The notes beneath the pieces are model-generated. The model was not told the DNA's origin and ran no database searches. It worked only from the letters and a program-made list of their open reading frames with translations. A stretch of DNA of 64,000 nucleotides, from contig NZ_VKGK01000005.1 in assembly GCF_007197645.1 (NCBI RefSeq), forward strand, positions 162,041 through 226,040, in the 5' to 3' direction. Below are positions 16,458 through 24,427 of this stretch, one piece after another. The stretch is from Shewanella hanedai. GTDB taxonomy: Bacteria; Pseudomonadota; Gammaproteobacteria; Enterobacterales; Shewanellaceae. The translations under genes and the position numbers were made by a program. Within the stretch, counting starts at the first letter, position 1. Every line of letters begins with the position of its first letter.

Positions 16458-19082
16458 TTATGGCGCCACTTGAATTGGAGCCCAATTTAGCCATTCAGAA
16501 GCAAACTGTTTCTGTAGTATAAATTGAGTATCACTTGATAACTGGTTTGAGGTAGTTGTAGGACTTTGGGTGACAACACCGATCCCACCTGCCAATATCG
16601 TTTCTAATGTGCCGGTTTCAATTGTCGCGCCCGAAAATAAGCCGATATCAACTTTGACACCGGATAGATCCCAAAACTGACTGGTATTATTGATTAAGTG
16701 GCTATATTGGCTGTCTATATGCGAATGTATTAGCACTGAGTTGCCGGTGTCCGATAAGGCATAACTGTCTACTTGCCCAACCTTGAGACCTCTGAAAAAT
16801 ATCGGGGTTCCAGCTTTGATTGAACCAAGTGAACTGTCCGTTAAGGTAAAGAGCAGTTCTCCGGCTTTAATCAGTTTCGATGGTGTGATGTCACCGATAA
16901 AATGCGTGCTGTTTTCTGCATCAAAACCGGGAATGACACTGACGTAAGGGCCCATGATTAAGGTTTCAGGTGCGGTGATTCCAGATAAGGATATCTGTGC
17001 ATCGACAATAAAGTAGCGGGCATCACGTTGTGTAAAGTGCGCTGCATAATTACCATAAATATAGGCTTTTACTGTGACACTGTTGAGGTCGTCATCTAGC
17101 TTTACAGACTCAATTTCACCGACTTGATGGCCTTGATAACGAATAGGGGCTTTTGCCGCCAGTTTTACGTCAGCTGGAAAGCTCAGTGTTATCGGTTTGG
17201 CTTGAGCTAAGGCTAAAGCTTTCGATGCATAAAGGTATGATTGATTCCCGGCCTCTTCTTCATCGAGTAGTCCTAAAGTAATGCTGCCTTTTAACGCTCC
17301 TTGTAGTGGAGCCACCTCTACCTCAATGCCTGTAAGCGCTGCGTTGATAGACATCGCGCCATTTCGCCAAAACACAGAGTTTGATTTAATTAAACTGGAA
17401 AATTGCTTTTGGATACTTAGCTTAATGACAAAAGATTCCTCTTTTGTCTGCCATGTGACTTTGTCGACTTGGCCAATTTGCATTTTCTGATAATAGACGG
17501 GAGAACCAGATGAAAGATCGGCACCATCAGGACTGTTTAAGACCAGATGAGTCATATTGATATTATTGAAGTGTTTGTCTGCCGCTTGCTCAGATGCAAA
17601 AAGTGCCAATTTGGCCCCTTTACTGACGATTGATGTAGATTGTCCTTGGACAAGACTAATCGCACCTTTAGTTAGCGTTGTAAGATCGCGAGTTTTGACA
17701 GAGACTCCCTCAAGAGACGCGTCGATAGAGAGGGCACTTTCTGGAATAAAATAGCTGCCTTGGGTAATGAGCTGCGCGAATTCAGGCAAAATTTCAGCCT
17801 GATATATTATCCCTGATAAAGTCGCATTGAGTTTGACTGAGTTAACGTGGCCGATTGCAATCTGCTTATATCGGATCTCTGCTCCTTCGTTGATCCCTTG
17901 ATTGCTGTCGGAAGTTAGCGTTAACCTTAATTTTGTTTTAGCAAATTGGTCTGGTTGTTCAGATAATAATGGATAGTGTGATAGTGGTTTACCTGAACCA
18001 GGGGAGAAGTTAATCACACTGCCTGTAAGTAACCGTTCTGCATGCTTAACACCAGAGAGCGATAAGTCAGCTCCTTCTAGCCAAAATTGAGAACTGGCTG
18101 AGAGCAGTTTGGCGTGCTCAGTAATGAGCTTTGCAGTAAACTCAACACCAGAGTCAGTGAGTTTAGATTGTGTAATGCGGCCGATATTGATGCCTCTAAA
18201 TACAATGGCCGTTCCCACAGATGCAGAGTTTGCTTTATCGGCTGTTAGCGTAAACTCAATGCCGCCGAGAGCCAGCTCTTCGTTATCATAGATTTCATAA
18301 CGTTGACCTTTCTCTGCCGAAGTTGATTCTTCTGAAGAGTTAAAGCTTAAACCGCCGGCTAATATTGACGACAAACTTTCGGTTTTGATTTTGATACCAG
18401 ACAGAGATGCATCAATTTTTAGCCCGGAGACATTCCAAAACAACGAATCCTTTTTCACCAAATGTGCGTACTGTTTCTGAACAAATGCAGTTAACGCAAT
18501 TTGTTTGGAACCTTCAAGTTTATAACTGATTATCTGTCCCACTGGAATTTGGCGATAAAACAGTTGTGAACCGACACTCAAAGAACCTAAAGTTTTACTG
18601 GTTAATTCGATAAGCAGACCATCTTCATTTGGAATTATTGTGGGCGCATTCTGCTCCGCTGTAAAAAATGATTGCGATTTCCCTTTACCAGGTTGAATAG
18701 CGATATAGTTCCCGGAAAATAGCGTATCGAGCCCTTCGACACCTGTAATAGAGGCTTTTGGCGTAACGAGCCAAAATTTAGTGCCCTTATTGAGGTAAGC
18801 TGCCGCGCGATGATCCATTTTAAGATCAACATTAACTCCCTTAAGGTCATCATCAATGCTGATATCAACGACTTTTCCAACCGTCAGTCCCTGATAGCGA
18901 ACTAAGGTTTTACCCACATCAATACCGGTTGCACTGGGGAAATGAATGCGAACTTCAACGCCAGCTTCCTTAATACTCTTGATACCAAGCCAAGAGCCTA
19001 AGGCCAAAGCCACTAAGGGCAAAAGCCAGATTGGTGAGAATAGTTTCTTTTTTACGACTTTTGGTGCTTCAATTTGTGTCAT
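16458..19082 (-). CDS. letB: Intermembrane lipid transport protein LetB (seven MCE domains)
   Basis: This MCE protein (874 aa) spans the periplasm and moves phospholipids between the inner and outer membranes. An N-terminal membrane helix (WLLPLVALALGSWLGIKSI, about 19-37) is followed by seven repeated MCE domains. These are recognised by recurring segments such as VGSQLFYRQIPVGQI, IVFRGINIGRI, IRYKQIAIGHV, VYYQKMQIGQV, IRYQGHQVGEI and IFFRGLKVGQV. Length and domain number match E. coli LetB (YebT, 877 aa) rather than the three-domain PqiB. Its start overlaps the end of the second letA half by 14 bases. Confidence 0.94.
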   Translation of the reverse strand: MTQIEAPKVVKKKLFSPIWLLPLVALALGSWLGIKSIKEAGVEVRIHFPSATGIDVGKTLVRYQGLTVGKVVDISIDDDLKGVNVDLKMDHRAAAYLNKGTKFWLVTPKASITGVEGLDTLFSGNYIAIQPGKGKSQSFFTAEQNAPTIIPNEDGLLIELTSKTLGSLSVGSQLFYRQIPVGQIISYKLEGSKQIALTAFVQKQYAHLVKKDSLFWNVSGLKIDASLSGIKIKTESLSSILAGGLSFNSSEESTSAEKGQRYEIYDNEELALGGIEFTLTADKANSASVGTAIVFRGINIGRITQSKLTDSGVEFTAKLITEHAKLLSASSQFWLEGADLSLSGVKHAERLLTGSVINFSPGSGKPLSHYPLLSEQPDQFAKTKLRLTLTSDSNQGINEGAEIRYKQIAIGHVNSVKLNATLSGIIYQAEILPEFAQLITQGSYFIPESALSIDASLEGVSVKTRDLTTLTKGAISLVQGQSTSIVSKGAKLALFASEQAADKHFNNINMTHLVLNSPDGADLSSGSPVYYQKMQIGQVDKVTWQTKEESFVIKLSIQKQFSSLIKSNSVFWRNGAMSINAALTGIEVEVAPLQGALKGSITLGLLDEEEAGNQSYLYASKALALAQAKPITLSFPADVKLAAKAPIRYQGHQVGEIESVKLDDDLNSVTVKAYIYGNYAAHFTQRDARYFIVDAQISLSGITAPETLIMGPYVSVIPGFDAENSTHFIGDITPSKLIKAGELLFTLTDSSLGSIKAGTPIFFRGLKVGQVDSYALSDTGNSVLIHSHIDSQYSHLINNTSQFWDLSGVKVDIGLFSGATIETGTLETILAGGIGVVTQSPTTTSNQLSSDTQFILQKQFASEWLNWAPIQVAP

Positions 19083-19701
19083 CTTTCGATTCCAGTCGAT
19101 CCCAGAGTAAACGAGTGTCCAGTACTTTTGCAGCCATTTGGGTCAGCAAAATCACTAATGCAAATGCAGTGGCTGCTGGGGCGGCCTTAGCATCTAAAAG
19201 TTGCCCCATATTCACCAATGCGACGGTAATGGAGATGACAAATAGGTCTAACATCGACCAACGGCCTATCCATTCAATAATATGGAAACCTACCATAAGC
19301 ATTTTTTTTGAAATGGGTAAGCGAAAACTAATGGCGCTTAAATAGATGGTTAATCCGACAATCTTAAGTAGAGGAACTAAAATACTGGCGGTAAACAATA
19401 TAATCGCGATGGGAAACATGTCGGATTGAACTAAGTGAGTTATCCCAGTATATATGGTGTCGTAGCGAATACGGCCGCGATCGGTCAACATCGTTATCGG
19501 ATAGATATTCGCTGGTATTAATAAGATTGCTGCAGTGATCAGAAGTGCCCAGCTTTTTTGTAGACTACTGGTATCTCTAACTAACAAAAGCGTGTCACAA
19601 CGCGAGCAGCGAAGGTACTTAATCTCATTTAACTTATTGCATGAAGGGCAAGCAGTGAGTCCCATTGCTTTGCCTTGGGCTTTTTCATTGAGATTATTCA
19701 T
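19069..19701 (-). CDS. LetA/PqiA domain protein, C-terminal half
   Basis: This inner-membrane protein (210 aa) matches the second half of E. coli LetA (YebS). It has an N-terminal zinc ribbon (CPSCNKLNEIKYLRCSRCD) and then four membrane helices with the conserved segments LIPANIYPI, SILVPLLKIVGL and GRWSMLDLFVISI. With the preceding gene it should form the LetA partner that anchors LetB. It overlaps the first half by 8 bases and letB by 14 bases, so all three are translationally coupled. Confidence 0.9.
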   Translation of the reverse strand: MNNLNEKAQGKAMGLTACPSCNKLNEIKYLRCSRCDTLLLVRDTSSLQKSWALLITAAILLIPANIYPITMLTDRGRIRYDTIYTGITHLVQSDMFPIAIILFTASILVPLLKIVGLTIYLSAISFRLPISKKMLMVGFHIIEWIGRWSMLDLFVISITVALVNMGQLLDAKAAPAATAFALVILLTQMAAKVLDTRLLWDRLESKDDTN

Positions 19702-20320
19702 CGAGCATATTCCACATATGTTCTAGATTATATTCACGCTGTAGAAACAGGGTGACAATAAATAGCATTGAGAAACAGAAAGTACCCATGCCTAAGAAAA
19801 TATCCGCAAAATCAGAAAGGTTGAAGACTGAAACTAGAATGCTGATTAAATATATTTCCAGCATACTGAGCTGGGAGATAATACTTTGATAGGCAAGTAG
19901 ACGCTTCAGCACATTTCTAAAAAATGCATTATGAAGCTGATATTTTATGATCAGTATTTGGCTCAAAATAGATAAAATAAGCAGTGCCGGTGCGATAACA
20001 GCAGTGAGCATCACTGATAGACCTACTATCCAATAACCTTGTTGAGATACGGCCATCGCGCCTTCTGCAATGGTCGTGGTTCTGACACTGCCAAAAAAGT
20101 GCAATTCTAAAATAGGAAGAAAATTAGCGGGTGCAAGAAAGATAAGTGCAGTGATGCATAAAGCCAACATCCCATTAATTGAACAGTATGGCGTATCGTA
20201 TAGGACGGTGTCACACCGGGGGCATAATGCCCGTGCTCCAGAGGGAAGTGCGCGCTTTCTTACCACTAAATCACAAGAGCGGCATAAAATCACACAATCA
20301 TCGATACAATCTCGTTCCAT
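19694..20320 (-). CDS. LetA/PqiA domain protein, N-terminal half
   Basis: This inner-membrane protein (208 aa) matches the first half of E. coli LetA. It has a zinc ribbon (CRSCDLVV and CPRCDTVL, residues about 13-39) and then four membrane helices with FLAPANFLPI, IAPALLILSIL and QLSMLEIYLISILVS. It is the first gene of a three-gene operon ending with letB. The separate coding of the two halves is not a decayed frameshift: each half has its own start and an intact zinc ribbon. Confidence 0.9.
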   Translation of the reverse strand: MERDCIDDCVILCRSCDLVVRKRALPSGARALCPRCDTVLYDTPYCSINGMLALCITALIFLAPANFLPILELHFFGSVRTTTIAEGAMAVSQQGYWIVGLSVMLTAVIAPALLILSILSQILIIKYQLHNAFFRNVLKRLLAYQSIISQLSMLEIYLISILVSVFNLSDFADIFLGMGTFCFSMLFIVTLFLQREYNLEHMWNMLDE

Positions 20321-20531
20321 TTCTGGTTTTAAATTCCTTATTTTGCATCCAGTTACTAATGAATCTATGAGCAGTTAACTGAGGGCATCAGACTAATAGG
20401 GGTTATTAGTATAGTGACGAACCTTAAACCATTCTTAAGTATACAGCATAGGTGGTTGCTGATAATCATCTGGATAATATCAGATTTTACAGAATACTTG
20501 CATAAGAAGTTATATTTATGAGACTCTGTGA

Positions 20532-20547
20532 CTGTATATAAAAACAG
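20532..20547 (+). promoter_or_regulatory. LexA box upstream of yebG
   Basis: CTGT, eight bases (ATATAAAA), then ACAG is an exact match to the gammaproteobacterial SOS operator CTGT-N8-ACAG. It lies 13 bases before the yebG ATG, so LexA would cover the start region. yebG is a LexA-regulated gene in E. coli. Confidence 0.88.
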
Positions 20548-20560
20548 TATAAGGACAGGT

Positions 20561-20845
20561 ATGGCGGTAATTACTAAATTTGTCGTAGTCAGAGAAGGGG
20601 TTGAGAAGATGACATTCACATCTAAGAAGGAAGCTGATGCTTACGACAAGATGCTTGATATCGCTGATCAACTGACCCCATTTTTGACACGCTCTGAGCT
20701 TGAACTTGATGATAATACTTGTGAAAAGTTAAGCTTCTACTTGGCACAGAATAAAGAACATCTTTTGAGTTTATTAAAAGGTGTGGTGCCTTCGGAACAA
20801 AAAGCGGTGAAGAAAACAGCTAAAAAAGCTGAACCTAAAAAATAA
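20561..20845 (+). CDS. yebG: YebG family DNA damage-inducible protein
   Basis: This small cytoplasmic protein (94 aa) of the YebG family is SOS-induced and of unknown molecular function. The family opening MAVITKFVVVREG and the segment FTSKKEADAYDKMLDIAD are clear, and the C-terminus is lysine-rich. The ATG at 20561 has AAGGACAGGT directly upstream. An earlier in-frame GTG at 20528 lies before the LexA box and is unlikely. msrC follows 17 bases later and may be co-transcribed. Confidence 0.93.
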   Translation: MAVITKFVVVREGVEKMTFTSKKEADAYDKMLDIADQLTPFLTRSELELDDNTCEKLSFYLAQNKEHLLSLLKGVVPSEQKAVKKTAKKAEPKK

Positions 20846-20862
20846 AGTGTTAGGAAATTTGT

Positions 20863-21321
20863 ATGGATGTTCAGAGTTATGAATCGTTAAATCGCCAAGC
20901 TCAGGCTTTACTTGTTGGCGAAGATGATCTTGTTGCTGCAATGGCGAATTTTTCAGCCTTAATTAATGATTCTCTTGATAAGCTCAATTGGGTTGGCTTT
21001 TATCTATTAAAAGATGAGCAACTTATTTTGGGGCCTTTTCAAGGCAAAGTGGCCTGCAGTCGTATTCCTATGGGCAAAGGTGTATGTGGAACCTCGGCTT
21101 CTAGAAAGCAGACTTTACGGGTTGGCGATGTACATCAATTTGATGGTCATATTGCATGTGATTCTGCCAGTAATTCAGAGATAGTGATCCCTGTTTTTAA
21201 CCAGAAGAGTCTCATCGCTGTATTAGATATAGACAGCCCAATTTTGAATCGATTTACTGAAATAGATCAAATTGGCTTGGAAAACTTGGTGAAGAGCTTC
21301 GAAAGTGCGTTATTTGGTTAA
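20863..21321 (+). CDS. msrC: Free methionine-(R)-sulfoxide reductase
   Basis: This GAF-fold enzyme (152 aa) reduces free methionine-R-sulfoxide in the cytoplasm. The three conserved cysteines are at C65, C75 and C99 with the same spacing as in E. coli MsrC, within GKVACSRIPMGKGVCG and GHIACDSASNSEIVIP. In E. coli msrC lies directly between letA (yebS) and proQ, so the context supports the call. It follows yebG closely. Confidence 0.94.
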   Translation: MDVQSYESLNRQAQALLVGEDDLVAAMANFSALINDSLDKLNWVGFYLLKDEQLILGPFQGKVACSRIPMGKGVCGTSASRKQTLRVGDVHQFDGHIACDSASNSEIVIPVFNQKSLIAVLDIDSPILNRFTEIDQIGLENLVKSFESALFG

Positions 21322-21607
21322 ACTACAACCAATTTTGCATAATTGAGGGTCGCAATCGTGCCAGTCAGGCTTATAATAGGCGATTCGAATGATTGAGGAC
21401 GTTAGGCGTTTCTGATTCTTAGAATGAATGCTTGGCGTTTGTTAATTGTAATTGCTAAGGTATGTCTGCTGCGTTTGTAGTGTTGTTCGATGTTTAGCCA
21501 TTGACTGGACTCGGATATTGCAACGCCTGACGAATATAAACGACCCTAAATAGCATATCTTTTGGTATGTTTGGATAGAGTCCCTTTTTTAAACTGTGGA
21601 AGTAATG

Positions 21608-22240
21608 ATGGAATCAACAGAGAAGTTGACCGACACCAACGCAATTCTTGCGTATTTATATGAAACATTTCCTTTGTGCTTTATCGCCGAAGGTGAAACT
21701 AAGCCATTAAAGATTGGATTGTTTCAGGATTTGGCTGAAAGGTTGGCTGATGATTCTAAAGTCAGTAAAACTCAATTGAGAATTGCCTTAAGACGCTATA
21801 CTAGTAGCTGGCGTTACCTCAAGGGCGTAAAAGCGGGTGCACAACGCATCGACTTAGACGGCCAAGATTGCGGTGAGTTAGAGCAAGAGCATATCGATCA
21901 TGCACAATTGACACTTAAAGAGAGTCAAGAAAAAGCGAAAGCTAAGCGTATCGAAAAAGCGACAGCAGCCAAAGCAAGCGAAAAAGCGAGCAAGAAGCCT
22001 GTTAAAAAAGTAGCGCCTAAGCGTGCAAAACCAACACCTAAGCCAGTGAAAGAAGCGGCACCAGTTGTTGAGTTAACACCGGCGGTATTAAATGAGTTGA
22101 AACAAAACCAGCGTGTTAATGTCAAACTAGGTAAGACGCCTGTTGCAGGTGTTATTGTTGATATTAAGAAATCAGATGTGCAAGTACAGTTAGACTCAGG
22201 TTTAACAGTGAAAGTACGCATCGAGCACATAATGCTGTAA
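21608..22240 (+). CDS. proQ: RNA chaperone ProQ
   Basis: This FinO-domain RNA-binding protein (210 aa) stabilises mRNAs and small RNAs globally. The N-terminal FinO domain (about 15-120) contains YETFPLCFI, PLKIGLFQDLAERL and LRIALRRYTSSWRYLK. A lysine/alanine/proline-rich linker follows, and a C-terminal Tudor-like domain with VNVKLGKTPVAGVI. The ATG at 21608 sits 5 bases after GGAAG; the GTG at 21596 lacks a ribosome site. proQ is directly followed by prc, as in E. coli. Confidence 0.95.
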   Translation: MESTEKLTDTNAILAYLYETFPLCFIAEGETKPLKIGLFQDLAERLADDSKVSKTQLRIALRRYTSSWRYLKGVKAGAQRIDLDGQDCGELEQEHIDHAQLTLKESQEKAKAKRIEKATAAKASEKASKKPVKKVAPKRAKPTPKPVKEAAPVVELTPAVLNELKQNQRVNVKLGKTPVAGVIVDIKKSDVQVQLDSGLTVKVRIEHIML

Positions 22241-22270
22241 TAATCTTAAAGTAAAAGGAGTAACTTGTTG

Positions 22271-24343
22271 ATGCGAAAAATACCCCTGGTCGTTTCAATT
22301 GCCAGTATTTTTGTAGGATTCTCGGCGTGGGCGTTAACCCCATCAATTCCATTCAGCGAGTTACCCGCTTTAACACAGGAGCCGCAGCATAAAGTTGCCA
22401 GCAAACGTGTTACTGGTCTCTTCACTCGTTCTCATTATCATAGATTCGACCTTGATGATACTTTCTCCGAGCAAGTCTTTAACCGTTATCTCAAGCAACT
22501 AGATTATCGACGTAATGTGATGTTGCAAAGCGATCTTGACAGCTTTGGCATCTACTCTAAACAGTTTGATGACATGCTTAAAAGTGGTGACTTGACGCCT
22601 GCATATAAGATGTTTGATTTAGTGCAAAAACGCCGATATGAACGTTTTGCTTATGCACTGTCGTTACTGGATAAAGAGATTGATTTCACGGTGGCTAACG
22701 ATAAGTATCAATACGATCGTGAAGATGCTGCATGGGCGAAAGATGAAGCCGAGATTAATGAATTATGGCGTCAGCGTGTTAAATATGATGCGCTGAACCT
22801 CAAGCTAACGGGTAAAACTTGGGAAGAGATAGTTCCTGTGCTTGAAAAGCGTTATAACAATGCAATTAAGCGCTTGAGTCAAACAAAAAGTGAAGATGTA
22901 TTCCAAGGAGTCATGAATGCATTTTCTCGTACAGTAGAGCCTCATACAAGTTACCTTTCACCTCGTAATGCTGAGCGTTTCCAGATGGAAATGAACCTAA
23001 GCCTTGAAGGCATAGGTGCAGTGTTACAGATGGACGATGACTATACAGTGATCAAAAGCCTCGTAGCAGGTGGTCCCGCGGCAACCAGTGAGAAATTATC
23101 GCCAGAAGATAAAATCGTTGGTGTTGGACAGGACGGTAAAGAGATCGTTGATGTCATCGGTTGGCGTTTAGATGATGTTGTAGAACTCATTAAAGGGCCT
23201 AAAGGCAGTAAAGTTGTCCTACAAATTTTACCTAAGAAAGGCGGCTCCTCAGCTAAACCTTTCGAAGTCGTGATTATTCGAGATAAAATTAGATTAGAAG
23301 ATCGCGCCGCGACATCTGAAGTCATTGAGCCTGAAGACGGGTTGTACGCAAACCGTAAAGTTGGCGTCATTCAGATCCCTGGTTTCTACATGGATCTCTC
23401 TAAAGATGTTTCTAAAGAACTCGTCAAACTCAAAGAAGCACAAGTTGAAGGCATTATCATTGACCTTAGAGGCAATGGTGGCGGCGCATTAACCGAAGCC
23501 ACGCTATTAACGGGTTTGTTTATTGAGCAAGGTCCAGTGGTTCAGATAAGAGATGCAAACGGTAAAGTGTCTCAAAATCGTGATAATGATGGCAAAGTGT
23601 CTTATTCAGGGCCATTGACTGTCATGGTAGATCGATACAGTGCATCGGCATCAGAGATTTTTGCTGCAGCGCTTCAGGACTATGATCGCGCGTTAATTGT
23701 TGGTGAATCAACTTTTGGTAAAGGTACTGTGCAACAGCATAAGAGCCTTGGTCGAATTTATGACATGTATGATAAACCAATTGGTCATGTTCAATATACG
23801 ATAGCGAAATTCTACCGTATTAACGGTGGAAGTACTCAGCTTAAAGGCGTTACGCCTGATATCTCATTCCCTAGTGCATTAGAGCCTGGTGAATATGGTG
23901 AGGCTGAGGAAGAAAATGCGCTACCTTGGGACAAAGTCCTTGTGGCTCAATACGGCACGCTAGGTGATGTGAATCCAAACTTAATTACGAATTTGGATAC
24001 TAAGCATAAAGCTCGTATCATTAAGGATGTTGAATTTGGCTATATCTATCAAGATATTGCAGAGTTTAAAGAACATCATGGTGAAAAAACGGTATCACTT
24101 GTTGAAAGCGAGCGCATTAGTGAGCGTGAAACTAATGATAAAAAGCAGTTAGATCGTCTTAACGAGCGCCGCGTAAGCCAAGGGTTAGAAGTCGTTAAGA
24201 GTTTAGAAAGTGATGACGAGACTGATACAGAGGTCGTTGATGAGGAGGAGGTTGAAACACCTGATGCTTTCCTCGACGAAACTGTTTATATCACCTTAGA
24301 CTTAGTCGATATCGAAAAAGTGGCAAAGAACGACATTAAATAG
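22271..24343 (+). CDS. prc: Tail-specific (carboxy-terminal processing) protease Prc
   Basis: This periplasmic serine protease (690 aa) degrades envelope proteins by recognising their C-termini and controls peptidoglycan hydrolases such as MepS. It has a signal sequence (about 1-20), an N-terminal helical region, a PDZ domain (about 235-320, GIGAVLQMDDD) and the protease core with the Ser-Lys pair S459 (in SASASEIFAAAL) and K484 (TFGKGTVQ), 25 residues apart as in E. coli. The ATG at 22271 is preferred: AAAAGGAG lies 10 bases upstream, while the TTG codons at 22265/22268 are too close. An acidic segment precedes the C-terminus. Confidence 0.96.
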   Translation: MRKIPLVVSIASIFVGFSAWALTPSIPFSELPALTQEPQHKVASKRVTGLFTRSHYHRFDLDDTFSEQVFNRYLKQLDYRRNVMLQSDLDSFGIYSKQFDDMLKSGDLTPAYKMFDLVQKRRYERFAYALSLLDKEIDFTVANDKYQYDREDAAWAKDEAEINELWRQRVKYDALNLKLTGKTWEEIVPVLEKRYNNAIKRLSQTKSEDVFQGVMNAFSRTVEPHTSYLSPRNAERFQMEMNLSLEGIGAVLQMDDDYTVIKSLVAGGPAATSEKLSPEDKIVGVGQDGKEIVDVIGWRLDDVVELIKGPKGSKVVLQILPKKGGSSAKPFEVVIIRDKIRLEDRAATSEVIEPEDGLYANRKVGVIQIPGFYMDLSKDVSKELVKLKEAQVEGIIIDLRGNGGGALTEATLLTGLFIEQGPVVQIRDANGKVSQNRDNDGKVSYSGPLTVMVDRYSASASEIFAAALQDYDRALIVGESTFGKGTVQQHKSLGRIYDMYDKPIGHVQYTIAKFYRINGGSTQLKGVTPDISFPSALEPGEYGEAEEENALPWDKVLVAQYGTLGDVNPNLITNLDTKHKARIIKDVEFGYIYQDIAEFKEHHGEKTVSLVESERISERETNDKKQLDRLNERRVSQGLEVVKSLESDDETDTEVVDEEEVETPDAFLDETVYITLDLVDIEKVAKNDIK

Positions 24344-24360
24344 AGTTAACTTCTCAGATA

Positions 24361-24388
24361 AAAACGCGCTTTAAGCGCGTTTTTTTTA
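24361..24388 (+). terminator. Rho-independent terminator after prc
   Basis: ACGCGC, a short TTTAA loop, then GCGCGT is followed by eight T. It ends the proQ-prc unit 20 bases past the prc stop. Confidence 0.92.
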
Positions 24389-24427
24389 TACTTAAAACCT
24401 GTTTTTACAGGGATAAAAGGTAGACAC

